From: Salipiger abyssi
Lineage (GTDB): Bacteria; Pseudomonadota; Alphaproteobacteria; Rhodobacterales; Rhodobacteraceae
DNA length: 64,000 bases
Assembly (NCBI RefSeq): GCF_001975705.1
Contig: NZ_CP015093.1
Coordinates: forward strand, 3,728,501-3,792,500
Direction: 5' to 3'
Shown: positions 1-8,869 of the stretch, in pieces
Position numbering within the stretch: position 1 is the first letter of the stretch
How the letters are laid out: every line of letters starts with the position of its first letter
Notes under the pieces: generated by a model
The model's input: the letters and a program-made list of their open reading frames with translations, nothing else
Databases searched by the model: none
Told to the model about the DNA's origin: nothing
Made by a program: the position numbers and the translations under genes

Positions 1-374
1 ACCGCCACCGCTGGAACTATCCCGAGCTTCAGGAGCGGCTCGCCGATCCGGAAAGCTTGCACGCACGGGTGCTGGCGGCGCTGTCGGAGCGGCTGAAGCT
101 GCGCGCCGAGCAGCCGGGCTTTCACCCCAACGCGACGCAGTTCACGCTGAATCTCGACCAGCGCATCTTTGGCCTCTGGCGTCAGTCGCTCGACCGCGCG
201 CAGTCGATCTTTGCGCTGCACAATGTCAGCGGCGAGACGATCGAGATCCCGGCGGGCGATCTCAACCTGATCGCCGACGAGAAGTGGGTCGACCTTTTGA
301 GCGGCGAAGAGGTCACGGCAGGCGCGGTGGAGATGGCACCCTATCAGTGCCGCTGGATCACCAACTTGGTCTGA
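1..374 (+). CDS. GH13 sugar phosphorylase (sucrose phosphorylase-like), C-terminal part
   Basis: The reading frame is open from the first bases of the window (codons begin at position 3) to a TGA at 372-374, so only about the last 123 residues are present. The visible part holds a helical stretch followed by a small beta-rich C-terminal domain (INLD-like NLDQRIFGLWRQS, then ALHNVSGETIEIP and a final APYQCRWI). This pattern is typical of the C-terminal domain of GH13 subfamily 18 enzymes such as sucrose, glucosylglycerol or glucosylglycerate phosphorylase. The catalytic residues lie outside the window, so the substrate cannot be decided. A glucosylglycerol-type synthesis operon lies 33 kb away, which makes a glucosyl-glycerol or -glycerate substrate an attractive but unproven guess. 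Confidence 0.65.
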   Translation, partial: RHRWNYPELQERLADPESLHARVLAALSERLKLRAEQPGFHPNATQFTLNLDQRIFGLWRQSLDRAQSIFALHNVSGETIEIPAGDLNLIADEKWVDLLSGEEVTAGAVEMAPYQCRWITNLV

Positions 375-1106
375 CTCGTCAGGCGGTGCCGCATTTCCGC
401 CTTTCTGCTCGAAGGTTTCGCCAGAGAATCCGATTCGCGTCTTTTTTTCGTCGAATGATTCGCATTTTTTGGACGGCGGGCCGTGGCATTGGCGTCCAAT
501 CCCTTCCGCTAGGGTAGATTGACCACGCTGCCGGAACAGAGATCGCCACATTTTCCGCAAAGGTCCTAAGAAATCGCGTCACGGCACGGCGCCCGCGAAC
601 TGTTTCCCACGCCCCGACAATATGCCGCGTATCGGCCGTGACGGCGATGCCAGACGGCCTTGTTTTATTGAGGAAGAGGCAGGGGCAACCCCTCCGAAAC
701 CGGAAACAATGCTCTCAAATGCGCCCCGGAACACCTTTGAAAATTTGGTGAAAACTTGCCGATCATCCGACCGATACGCCCCTTTTGCGCCATTTTCCGC
801 TTTGAGTGGATGCGCAGCGGCCTTATTAATTCCTCAAGCCCAACTGGGGGGTGAAGACTGCTGGCCACGGGGGCGGCCGCTGAACTGTCTTGCATCCGCA
901 TGGATGCGTTAGGGACGCGCAAGGGGAGAAGCCCCGCCGCCGCCACGGCGTTCTTTGTCCACGTAGAATGTGGGTTGAGGCACGCGATCCCGACGCAGAC
1001 CTTGCAGGCATGACGAGCGACGAAACCAGGCGGCACAGTGCTGTGCTGCCACCGTGGAAGCGGTTCGGGGGCCTGTCCCCGTCTGACGTAATGAGGGTCG
1101 AAAACA
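375..1106. other. intergenic stretch without a convincing gene
   Basis: These 732 bases separate the GH13 gene from the Hint protein. The short open frames on both strands show no family features or good ribosome binding sites. The first part has two T-runs (442-448 and 465-470) within an AT-richer block. The second part must hold the promoter and leader of the Hint gene. No clear sigma-70 promoter or terminator stands out. Confidence 0.4.
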
Positions 1107-3215
1107 ATGGCTGATCTGGTTCTGGATTGGAGCGCGCTCGGCGCTTACGGCACCAACCTTGACGACACCGCGCCCGATGGGGTGAGCGCCACCGTCGATA
1201 CCGGCGGCGTGGCCGTCGACATCACATTTACCGCGCAGGACGACGAGGCCCAGGCCTTTACCGTCACCTATGACGGTTACGTGCCCGAGGGATCCGACTT
1301 CGATCCCAATTCGCACCTCAAGCTGTTCGGCACCGGCGGTGACGGCGGCGGCACCGTGTCCTCGACCTCAACCACCGTGCTCGATTTCCGCGCCAGCAAC
1401 GACACTTACGGCGATTCGGTTGAGAATGTTTCGTTCCTGCTGAACGACGTCGATGGCGGCACGGGCGGCGATCTCGGCGATCTGGCCGAATATGCCCGCC
1501 TGCTTGGCGGCGAGGGCGAAAGCTTTCAGGACAATGTGACCATTCTCGCCTACGACGCCGAGGGCAACCCGGTCGAGGTGAACATGACCGCGCTCGGCGG
1601 CGGCACCAGCCTGAGCGGCGATACGGCCACCGGCGACGAGGTCACGTCCTTCGCGGAGCAGGACGGCACCGTTCAGGTGAACATCGCCGGGCCGGTTTCG
1701 CGCATCGAGGTCGTTTACGAGAACGGTGGCAACTCCACGCAGGGTGTGCTGATCTCCGACGTCAACTTCTCGACCACCGACAGCGGCGACGACATGCCGG
1801 TGGCGGTTGACGATGCGGTGACCACCGATGAGGACGTGGCCGTCGTGATCGACGTGCTGGCCAATGACAGCGATCCGCAGGGCGATCCGCTGACCGTGAC
1901 CGGCGCCACCGCGACCAACGGCACCGTGACGGTCAACGATGACAACACGCTGACCTTTACGCCCGATGCCGATTACAACGGCCCGGCGGATATCACCTAC
2001 ACGGTCCAAGATCCCGACGGCAACTCTGCCTCGGCCAATGTCGCCGTGACGGTGACCCCGGTGAACGACGCGCCGGTCGCAAATGACGACACCGCCGACA
2101 CCACCGAGGACACGCCGGTCACCCTCGACCCGACGCTCAACGACACCGATGTCGATGGCGATCCGCTGACCATCTCCGATCTCGGCGATCCGGAAAACGG
2201 CACCGTGACGCTGAACGAAGACGGCACCGTGACCTATACGCCCGACAGCGGCTATACCGGCAACGACACGATCCCCTACACCGTCGATGACGGCAATGGC
2301 GGCACCGATGACGGGCAGATCGTCGTGACCGTCGGCGAGGACACGACGCCGGGCGAGAACGGCGCACCCGACGCGGTGAACGATCTCTATGCCACCACGC
2401 AGACCTCGCCGGTCACCTTCGACCCGACCGAGAACGACAGCGATCCCGATGGCGACCCGCTGACGATCACCTCGCTGGGCGACGCGCCGAACGGTACCGT
2501 GACGCTGAACGAAGACGGCACCGTGACCTTCGTCGCGGACGAGGATTTCACCGGCTACGACTCGTTCACCTATACGGTCGATGACGGCAACGGCGGCAGC
2601 GACAGCGCCTTCGTCACCGTCGAGGTGCTGCCCTGCTTCACCCCCGGCACGCTGATCGCAACCCCGCAGGGCGAGCGTCTGGTCGAGGATCTCGAGGTCG
2701 GCGACCGGGTCATCACCCGCGACAACGGCATCCAGGAGATCCGCTGGATCGGTCGCAAGGATCTCACCGGCCACGAGCTGGCGCGCAAGCCGCATCTGCG
2801 CCCGGTGCTGATCCAGCAGGGCTCGCTGGGCAAGAGCCTGCCCGAGCACGACCTGCTTGTCTCGCCGAACCACCGTGTGCTGGTGGCCAACGACAAGACC
2901 GCGCTTTACTTCGAAGAGCGCGAGGTGCTGGCCGCAGCCAAGCACCTGACCGGTCTCGACGGGGTGGACGAGGTGGAGACGCTGGGTGTGAGCTATATCC
3001 ACATGATGTTCGACAACCACGAGGTGGTGCTGTCGAACGGCGCGTGGACCGAAAGCTTCCAGCCGGGCGACCAGTCGCTGAAAGGTGTCGGCGATGCGCA
3101 GCGTCAGGAAATCTTCGAGCTCTTCCCGGAGCTTGAGCACGAAGAGGGCCTCAAGGCCTATGGCGCGGCGCGCCGCTCGCTGAAAAAGCACGAGGCGCAG
3201 CTCCTGACCAAGTAA
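1107..3215 (+). CDS. large acidic protein with cadherin-like repeats and a C-terminal Hint domain
   Basis: The 702-residue protein has an N-terminal beta-rich region of about 230 residues. Three tandem cadherin/VCBS-like repeats of about 98 residues follow, starting near residues 231, 322 and 421; each has a DPDGDPLT-type calcium-binding motif and an NGTVT...YTVDDGNGG core. A Hint (Hedgehog/intein) domain begins at Cys ~510 (CFTPGTLIATPQG) and carries the SPNHRVLV histidine motif near residue 590. Hint_2-type domains are common at the C-terminus of secreted Rhodobacteraceae proteins. They are thought to cleave or splice at their N-terminal Cys, but activity here is inferred. There is no classical signal peptide; the acidic, Ca-binding composition would suit type I secretion, although no T1SS genes are nearby. 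The ATG has little Shine-Dalgarno support (AGGGTCG 9 nt upstream). Confidence 0.8.
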   Translation: MADLVLDWSALGAYGTNLDDTAPDGVSATVDTGGVAVDITFTAQDDEAQAFTVTYDGYVPEGSDFDPNSHLKLFGTGGDGGGTVSSTSTTVLDFRASNDTYGDSVENVSFLLNDVDGGTGGDLGDLAEYARLLGGEGESFQDNVTILAYDAEGNPVEVNMTALGGGTSLSGDTATGDEVTSFAEQDGTVQVNIAGPVSRIEVVYENGGNSTQGVLISDVNFSTTDSGDDMPVAVDDAVTTDEDVAVVIDVLANDSDPQGDPLTVTGATATNGTVTVNDDNTLTFTPDADYNGPADITYTVQDPDGNSASANVAVTVTPVNDAPVANDDTADTTEDTPVTLDPTLNDTDVDGDPLTISDLGDPENGTVTLNEDGTVTYTPDSGYTGNDTIPYTVDDGNGGTDDGQIVVTVGEDTTPGENGAPDAVNDLYATTQTSPVTFDPTENDSDPDGDPLTITSLGDAPNGTVTLNEDGTVTFVADEDFTGYDSFTYTVDDGNGGSDSAFVTVEVLPCFTPGTLIATPQGERLVEDLEVGDRVITRDNGIQEIRWIGRKDLTGHELARKPHLRPVLIQQGSLGKSLPEHDLLVSPNHRVLVANDKTALYFEEREVLAAAKHLTGLDGVDEVETLGVSYIHMMFDNHEVVLSNGAWTESFQPGDQSLKGVGDAQRQEIFELFPELEHEEGLKAYGAARRSLKKHEAQLLTK
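1798..2630 (+). repeat. three tandem cadherin-like repeats, partly identical at DNA level
   Basis: Within the Hint gene the repeat units are close to 294-297 bp. The clearest DNA identity is a 39-bp block at 2197-2235 that recurs at 2491-2529 with one change (C to T at 2495), exactly 294 bp or 98 codons apart. This indicates recent duplication or gene conversion between repeat units two and three. Unit one is more diverged. Confidence 0.7.
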
Positions 3216-3286
3216 GGGCCCGCTCCGGAACGGAATATGCAGCTCGTTCCGGTGCGTCTCGACCCTGCGCCGGAACGATCAGGGGA

Positions 3287-3315
3287 AACGGGGCGGTATT
3301 CACCGCCCCGTTTTT
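3287..3315 (+). terminator. rho-independent terminator of the Hint gene
   Basis: An 11-bp perfect stem (AACGGGGCGGT, 3287-3297, pairing with 3302-3312) with a 4-base loop ATTC is followed by a run of T. It lies 70 bp after the stop codon. The A-run on the 5' side could also let it work from the minus strand. Confidence 0.85.
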
Positions 3316-3374
3316 CTGTTTAATACCATCTGCCGCGGCCTGTCTTTTCGGGCCGACAGAGGAGGGGACCGAGT

Positions 3375-4181
3375 ATGGCTGAGGACACATGGCAGGCCAT
3401 CACGGCGGCCAACCGGGCCGCATGGAATGCCTCGGCGCCGCTGCACGGGCGCGGTGCGGATTGGGACGCGCTGCTGGAGCGCGCGGCGCAGCCCGGCTTT
3501 TCGGTGCTCGACGCGCAGCTTACGGAGACGCTGACGGCGCTGGAGCTCGCCGGCAAATCCGCCGTGCAGATCGGCTGCAACAATGCCCGCGAACTGATGT
3601 CCCTCGCCGCGCTCGGCATCCGGCCCGAGCTGGGCATCGACCAGGCCGGCGCGTTTCTGGCGCAGGGCCGGCAACTCGCCGAAGCCGCGGGGCTCTCGCC
3701 GCAGCTTCTGGAGGCGGATATCTATGCCTTGCCCGACGATCTGGGCCGGTTCGATCTGGGGCTGATCACCATCGGCGTGCTCAACTGGATGCCCGATCTG
3801 GCGGGCTTCTTCCGTGCCGTCGCCGGGCTGCTGGCGCCGGGCGGTCATCTGGTGATCTACGAGACCCATCCGTTCCTGGAGGTCTTCGACCCCGACAGCG
3901 CCACACCCTTCGAGCCGGCCTTCAGCTATTTCGAGCGCCAGCCGCAGGCGGTGACTGAGGCGATCACCTATGACGGCAAGAGCCACGGGCAGGGCGAGAC
4001 CGGCTACTGGTTCATCCATCCGCTGGGCGAGATCGTGACCGCCTGCGTCCGGTCCGGGCTGAGCCTTGTCGAGCTGAAGGAGTTCGGGCACACGATCCGC
4101 GAACCCGAATACGACATCTACGAAGGCCGCGCCGCGCAGATCCCCATGAGCTTTTGCCTCGTGGCACAAAAACCCGCCTGA
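3375..4181 (+). CDS. class I SAM-dependent methyltransferase
   Basis: The 268-residue protein has a Rossmann-type methyltransferase core. Motif I is degenerate (VQIGCNNARELMSLAALG, about residues 63-80), followed by an acidic residue at the end of strand two (LGIDQAG), a LLEADIYALP motif, FDLGLITIGVLNWMPDL and the post-motif LAPGGHLVIYETHP. The layout matches Methyltransf_11/25 small-molecule enzymes. The substrate cannot be read from sequence. Start: ATG with GAGGGGACC 11 nt upstream. It runs alone between the Hint-gene terminator and the convergent trpE, and its last codons overlap the trpE terminator hairpin. Confidence 0.8.
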   Translation: MAEDTWQAITAANRAAWNASAPLHGRGADWDALLERAAQPGFSVLDAQLTETLTALELAGKSAVQIGCNNARELMSLAALGIRPELGIDQAGAFLAQGRQLAEAAGLSPQLLEADIYALPDDLGRFDLGLITIGVLNWMPDLAGFFRAVAGLLAPGGHLVIYETHPFLEVFDPDSATPFEPAFSYFERQPQAVTEAITYDGKSHGQGETGYWFIHPLGEIVTACVRSGLSLVELKEFGHTIREPEYDIYEGRAAQIPMSFCLVAQKPA

Positions 4182-4189
4182 CCGGCGGG
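4168..4189 (-). terminator. trpE terminator overlapping the methyltransferase 3' end
   Basis: Read on the minus strand, CCCGCC (4189-4184) pairs with GGCGGG (4178-4173) and is followed by five T (4172-4168). This is an intrinsic terminator 9 bp after the trpE stop. It lies inside the last codons of the convergent methyltransferase, whose stop codon is in the loop. Confidence 0.65.
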
Positions 4190-4197
4190 CGACGGCC

Positions 4198-5712
4198 TCA
4201 GCTATTGCCCGTTCCGGTGAACCGTGCCGCATCCGCCGCCGCGCGGCGGATGGCGTTGGATTTGTGCACGGTCTCCATATATTCCGCCTCGGGGTCGCTG
4301 TCATAGACGATGCCGCCGCCGGCCTGGATATAGAGCTTTTCGTCCTTCACGATGGCGGTGCGCAGAGCGATGCACATATCCATGTCGCCGCCCGCCGAGA
4401 AATAGCCCACGCCGCCGCCATAGACGCCGCGTTTTTCCGGTTCCAGCTCGTCGATGATCTCCATCGCGCGCACCTTGGGCGCGCCCGAAACGGTGCCCGC
4501 CGGCATGCCGGCGAAAAACGCCGACAGCGCGTCCTGATCCTCGGCCAGCTCGCCCACCACGTTCGACACGATATGCATGACGTGGCTGTACCGCTCGATG
4601 ATGAATTTCTCGGTCGGGCGCACAGTGCCGATCTTCGACACCTTGCCGGTGTCGTTGCGGCCCAGATCGAGCAGCATGAGATGCTCCGCCAGCTCTTTCT
4701 TGTCGGCCAGCAGATCGGCCTCGAGCGCGCGGTCCTCCTCGGGCGTGGCGCCGCGCGGGCGGGTGCCGGCGATGGGCCGGATGGTGACCTCGCGGCCAAA
4801 GACCCGCACGAGGATCTCGGGCGAGGCGCCGATCACCTGGAAGCCGCCGAAATTGAAATAGAACATGAAGGGCGAGGGGTTCGTCCGCCGCAGCGAGCGG
4901 TAGAGCGCGAAGGGCGGCAGCGGGAAGTCCTGCGTCCAGCGCTGCGCCGGCACCACCTGAAAGATATCGCCCTTGCGGATATAGTCCTTGGCCTTCTCGA
5001 CGGCGGCCTTGTAGCTCTCGCGGGTGAAGTTCGACACCGGCTCGCCGGTCTCATGCGCCTCGCCCAGCTCGCGGCCCGCCTGCGGCAGCGCGCGTTCGAG
5101 ATCGCGCACCGCGTCCATCACCCGCTCGGCGGCCTGCGCATAGGCGGCGCGTGCCGAGAGCCCCGCATTGACCCAGGCCGGCGATACCACCGTGACCTCG
5201 CCCTTGACCCCGTCGAGCACCGCCACGACCGAGGGCCGCAGCATTAGCGCGTCGGGCAGGCCGAGCGGATCGGGGTTCACATCCGGCAGATGCTCGACCA
5301 GCCGGATCATGTCATAGCCGAGATAGCCGAAGAGCCCCGCCGCCGATTGCGGCAGATCGTCGGGCAGCTCGATGCGGCTTTCCTCGATCAGCGCGCGCAG
5401 CGCCGTCAGCGGATCGTCCTCCAGCGGCGTGAACGCCTCCGGATCGAAGCGTGCCTGCCGGTTGATCGCGGCCTCGGTGCCGTGGCATTTCCAGACCACA
5501 TCCGGCTTCATCCCGATGATGGAATAGCGCCCGCGCACCTCGCCGCCGGTCACCGATTCCAGCATGAAGGCGTCCTTGGCGGCGCCCGTCAGCTTCAGCA
5601 TCAGCGAGACCGGCGTGTCGAGATCCGCCGCCAGCCGGGCATAGACCACCTGGTTCTGCCCGGCCTCATAGGCGCGGGCAAAGTCTTCGAAAGCGGGGAT
5701 GAGCGTGGCCAT
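4198..5712 (-). CDS. trpE: anthranilate synthase component I
   Basis: TrpE converts chorismate and glutamine-derived ammonia to anthranilate, the first step of tryptophan synthesis, in the cytoplasm with the amidotransferase TrpG. The 504-residue length is normal. Visible features are the N-terminal regulatory region with the LES-type tryptophan site (FMLESVTGGEVRGRYSIIG, near residues 50-68) and the chorismate-binding catalytic domain with RPIAGTRPRGATPEED, HLMLLDLGRND, GTVSGAPKVRAMEIIDELE and IQAGGGIVYDSDPEAEY. It starts only 5 bp after the ppiD-like gene, so the two are very likely co-transcribed. TrpG and TrpD are not in the window. Confidence 0.97.
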   Translation of the reverse strand: MATLIPAFEDFARAYEAGQNQVVYARLAADLDTPVSLMLKLTGAAKDAFMLESVTGGEVRGRYSIIGMKPDVVWKCHGTEAAINRQARFDPEAFTPLEDDPLTALRALIEESRIELPDDLPQSAAGLFGYLGYDMIRLVEHLPDVNPDPLGLPDALMLRPSVVAVLDGVKGEVTVVSPAWVNAGLSARAAYAQAAERVMDAVRDLERALPQAGRELGEAHETGEPVSNFTRESYKAAVEKAKDYIRKGDIFQVVPAQRWTQDFPLPPFALYRSLRRTNPSPFMFYFNFGGFQVIGASPEILVRVFGREVTIRPIAGTRPRGATPEEDRALEADLLADKKELAEHLMLLDLGRNDTGKVSKIGTVRPTEKFIIERYSHVMHIVSNVVGELAEDQDALSAFFAGMPAGTVSGAPKVRAMEIIDELEPEKRGVYGGGVGYFSAGGDMDMCIALRTAIVKDEKLYIQAGGGIVYDSDPEAEYMETVHKSNAIRRAAADAARFTGTGNS

Positions 5713-5717
5713 GGTCT

Positions 5718-7565
5718 TTACTGCAAGTTGCTGAGGACGGCATTGACCGCCGACTGGTCGATATTGATGCCGGCGCGGGACTGGATATCGGCGTTGAGCG
5801 CGCGGAAGAGATCCTGCGCCACGCTGTTGGCGGCGCGGTCGCGCAGCAGCCCTGAGAGCTGCTGGACCTGATCGCTTTCCATATCCACCGGGCTCACGCC
5901 GTCGAGCCGGACCACCAGCGCCACACCGTCGCCGGGCAGGGCGCGCGCCTCGCCCTCTGCCATGTCGAACACCGCCTCCAGCACCGCTGCCGGCAGGTCG
6001 GCGACGCGGGCGTCGCGGGTCAGGCCGCTTTCGGCATTGGGATCGAGCCCGGCCTCTTCGAAGCTGGCACCGTCGGCCACCTGCGTGGCGAGGCTTTCGG
6101 CCTGCGCGACCAGCGCCTGCGTTGCCTGCTCCTCTTCCCAGAGCGTGGCGACGCGCTCGCGCACCTCGTCGAAGGGCTGCGGCGCCGGGGCGCGCAGCTC
6201 ATCGAGCCGCAGCGCAAAGATGCCGCCATCGCCCAGATCCTCGATCGCCGGGTAATCGTCGGCGGTGACCGCCTCCGCCGCCTCGCGGAACGCGGCATAG
6301 CCAGCGATGCCCACATCGCTGGTCTCGGTCCAGTCGATCTGGTCGAGCGCCATGTCGGTCTCATTGGCAAGGTCTTCGAGCGTGGCGCCGCCGGCCAGCT
6401 CGTCGTCGAGGCTCTGCGCCATGCCCTCGATCACCCGGCGGGCGCGGTCGAGCACCAGCGCATCGCGCAGATCCGGCACGGCCTCGTCATAAGGCACCTC
6501 ATGCGCCTCCAGCACGCCGTTCACACGGTAGAGCGCCGGGCCGAGCGAAGAGGGGGCGGGCCCCACCACCGTGCCGACCTCGGCACCGAACACCGCGTCG
6601 CCGGCCTCGCCGAGCTCGTTCCTCGGCAGATCGCCCAGATCGGTATCGGCCAGTGCCAGCCCGCGCTCTTCCACCAGCGTCTCGAAATCCGCCTCGCCAG
6701 CGGCGATCCGGTCCATCGCGGCCTGCGCCGCCGCCTCGTCGGCAAAGACCAGCCGCTCGACCAGCCTCCGCTCGGGCATGTTGAACTCCGCATGCCGCTC
6801 CTCATAAGCGGCGCGCAGCGTGTCCTCGTCGACCTCGACCGTGTCGACGATCATGTCGGGCGTCAGCCAGGCATAGCTGATGACCTTGGTCTCTGGCAGG
6901 GTGAAGAGATCTAGATGATCGTCATACCAGGCCTGAAGCTCCTCGTCCGAGGGCACCGGCAACCCGGTGCTCAGCGCATCGCGACCGAGCGCCGCCCAGG
7001 TAAAGGCGCGGGTCTCGCCGGCATAGCCCAGCAGCGTCTCGACATAGGTGTCGGGCAGGGCGGTGCCCGAGAGGATCGCCGCCTGAAGCAGCGAGCGGGC
7101 GCTGTCGCGGCGCAGGCTCTCCTCGAACTCGGTCTCCTGAAGCCCGGCATTCTGCAACGCATAGGCATAGGCCGAGCGGTCGAACGTGCCGTCAGAGCCA
7201 TTGAAGGCCTGGATATTGCGCAACTCTTCGGCCACGCGTTCGTCGCCCACGGAGAGGCCGATCCGCGCCGCCTCGTCATCCATGGCGGCACTGGTGACCA
7301 CCTGCGCCAGCACCTGATCGGTGAGGCCGAGCTGACGCGCCTGTTCCACGGTCATCGGCTCGCCGGTCTGCGCCTCGTAGGCGCTCATCTCGTTGCGCAG
7401 GGCGCGGGCGTAATCGTTGGTGGAAATCTCGGTGTCGCCCACCGTGCCGATGCTGCCGACGCCGCCGGAGAAATTCACCGTCCCGAAGGCGCCGAATCCC
7501 ACGAAGGAGGCAATCAGGATTGCCCAGACGATGTATTTCGTGATGCCGCCTTTGCCGCGCGCCAT
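5718..7565 (-). CDS. ppiD: PpiD-like peptidyl-prolyl isomerase / periplasmic chaperone (SurA-N family)
   Basis: The 615-residue protein begins with a short positive N-terminus (MARGKGGITKY) and one membrane helix (IVWAILIASFVGFGAFG, about residues 12-28) that would anchor it in the inner membrane facing the periplasm. A SurA-N-like helical chaperone region follows (ISTNDYARALRNEM...). The PpiC-like rotamase section (DTLRAAYEERHAEFNMPERR... ADTDLGDLPRNELG) is degenerate. PpiD helps newly exported outer-membrane proteins fold. The frame is open further upstream to 7814, but that extension is antisense-like sequence inside the aminotransferase; ATG 7565 starts the hydrophobic anchor. It lies directly upstream of trpE. 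Confidence 0.85.
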   Translation of the reverse strand: MARGKGGITKYIVWAILIASFVGFGAFGTVNFSGGVGSIGTVGDTEISTNDYARALRNEMSAYEAQTGEPMTVEQARQLGLTDQVLAQVVTSAAMDDEAARIGLSVGDERVAEELRNIQAFNGSDGTFDRSAYAYALQNAGLQETEFEESLRRDSARSLLQAAILSGTALPDTYVETLLGYAGETRAFTWAALGRDALSTGLPVPSDEELQAWYDDHLDLFTLPETKVISYAWLTPDMIVDTVEVDEDTLRAAYEERHAEFNMPERRLVERLVFADEAAAQAAMDRIAAGEADFETLVEERGLALADTDLGDLPRNELGEAGDAVFGAEVGTVVGPAPSSLGPALYRVNGVLEAHEVPYDEAVPDLRDALVLDRARRVIEGMAQSLDDELAGGATLEDLANETDMALDQIDWTETSDVGIAGYAAFREAAEAVTADDYPAIEDLGDGGIFALRLDELRAPAPQPFDEVRERVATLWEEEQATQALVAQAESLATQVADGASFEEAGLDPNAESGLTRDARVADLPAAVLEAVFDMAEGEARALPGDGVALVVRLDGVSPVDMESDQVQQLSGLLRDRAANSVAQDLFRALNADIQSRAGINIDQSAVNAVLSNLQ

Positions 7566-7599
7566 GACTGCCCTTCCCCTTGCTCTCTGGCGCCCGTGT

Positions 7600-8802
7600 C
7601 TACGCCGGGCCGTCCGGCCCCGCAAGGGGCCAGTCCAGCGCGGCGAGCCGGTCGAAAAGCTCGGCGATGCCAGCACGGTCGATATTGGCGAAGGCGAGGC
7701 GGAAATGCCGCGCGCCGGCGGGGTCGGTTGCCGGCACGAACATGGTGCCGGGCAGGGCGAGCACTCCCGCATCGCGCACCATGCGCGGCCCCAGCACGTC
7801 CGAGGACTCGGCAAAGGGATGTTCGAGATAGGCGAAATAGGCGCCGAGCCCCTTCAGCCGCCAGCCCTTCGCTTCGAGCTTCGGCATCTGCTCGGCGATG
7901 GCGCGGCCGCGGTCGAGGATCTCGTCACGCTCCTGCGCCACCCATTGCGAGAGATTCTCCAGCCCCCAGAGCGCCGCGATCTGGCCGAGCTGCGGCGGGC
8001 AGATCGCCACCGTGTCCTGGAATTTCTCGATCTCGCTCAAAAGCGCCGGATCGGCGAGCAGCGCGCCGACGCGGTGGCCGGTGAGCCGGTAGGCCTTGGA
8101 AAAGCTGTAGAGCTGGATCAGCGTGGTCTCGTGCCCCTCGCGGCTCAGCAGATCGTGCGGCGGGCCGGAACGGCTGTCGAAATCCTTGTAGGTCTCGTCG
8201 ACGATCAGCCGCAGCCCATGCGCGCGCGCCAGATCGTAAAGCGCGCCGACGGTCTCGGCGGGATATTCCACGCCGCCGGGATTGTTGGGCGAGACCAATA
8301 CGATGGCGCGGGTGCGCGGGGTGATGAGCGCGCGGGCGGTCTCGGCGTCGGGCAGCAGCGCGTCATCGGTGGGCAGCGGCACGGTGACCACGCCCTGCAT
8401 GTCGAGCCACATCTTGTGATTGAAATACCAAGGCGTCGGCAGCAGCACCTCGTCGCCCTCGCCGCAAAGCGCCGCCAGCGTCGCGGCAAAAGCCTGGTTG
8501 CAGCCGGCGGTGATGGCGACGCGCCCGGGCGACACCTCGGCGCCGTAATGCGCGCTCCAATCCTTTGCCAGCGCGGCCCGCAGCGCCGGCAGGCCCAGAA
8601 CCGGGCCATAGAGATGGGTTTCCGGGCGCTCGATGGCCTCGGCCATCGCCTTGCGCAGCGCCGGCGGCGGCGGATCCACCGGCGCGGCCTGGCTGACATT
8701 GAGCAGCGGGCGCCCGGGCGGGAAGGTGACACCCTCGATCCAGCGTTTCGCCTCCGGAACGGGCGGGGTGAAAGTGGCTTCGGTGCGGCTCTGATGAGGC
8801 AT
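7600..8802 (-). CDS. class I/II PLP-dependent aminotransferase
   Basis: The protein is about 400 residues from ATG 8802 (MPHQSRTEATFTPP). Fold-type I motifs are in order: HLYGPVLGLPALR (cofactor cradle), ITAGCNQAFAATL, SPNNPGG, a VDETYKDF aspartate, the Schiff-base lysine in SFSKAYRLTGHRVGAL, and an arginine near the C-terminus (ARHFRLAFAN). The family transfers amino groups between amino acids and keto acids; the substrate is not clear. An upstream in-frame extension to 8886 is rich in arginine and looks non-coding. The gene ends 34 bp before the ppiD-like gene and may share its transcript. Confidence 0.85.
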   Translation of the reverse strand: MPHQSRTEATFTPPVPEAKRWIEGVTFPPGRPLLNVSQAAPVDPPPPALRKAMAEAIERPETHLYGPVLGLPALRAALAKDWSAHYGAEVSPGRVAITAGCNQAFAATLAALCGEGDEVLLPTPWYFNHKMWLDMQGVVTVPLPTDDALLPDAETARALITPRTRAIVLVSPNNPGGVEYPAETVGALYDLARAHGLRLIVDETYKDFDSRSGPPHDLLSREGHETTLIQLYSFSKAYRLTGHRVGALLADPALLSEIEKFQDTVAICPPQLGQIAALWGLENLSQWVAQERDEILDRGRAIAEQMPKLEAKGWRLKGLGAYFAYLEHPFAESSDVLGPRMVRDAGVLALPGTMFVPATDPAGARHFRLAFANIDRAGIAELFDRLAALDWPLAGPDGPA

Positions 8803-8869
8803 GTGCTGGGGCTCCCGCGACAGGTCGCGGCACGCTAGCAGCATGATCCGGCGGCGAAAAGGGGCGCGC

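Noticed and set aside
379..582. Small minus-strand open frame after the GH13 gene
   Set aside because: Arg-rich random-looking translation, no start signal, overlaps T-runs.
2197..2529. Direct DNA repeats considered as a CRISPR-like array
   Set aside because: Only two near-identical copies 294 bp apart, in frame inside a coding region and matching protein repeat units.
1368..3191. Long minus-strand open frame opposite the Hint gene
   Set aside because: Repetitive RVV/GHR-rich translation reflects the cadherin repeats read backwards; no ribosome binding site or family features.
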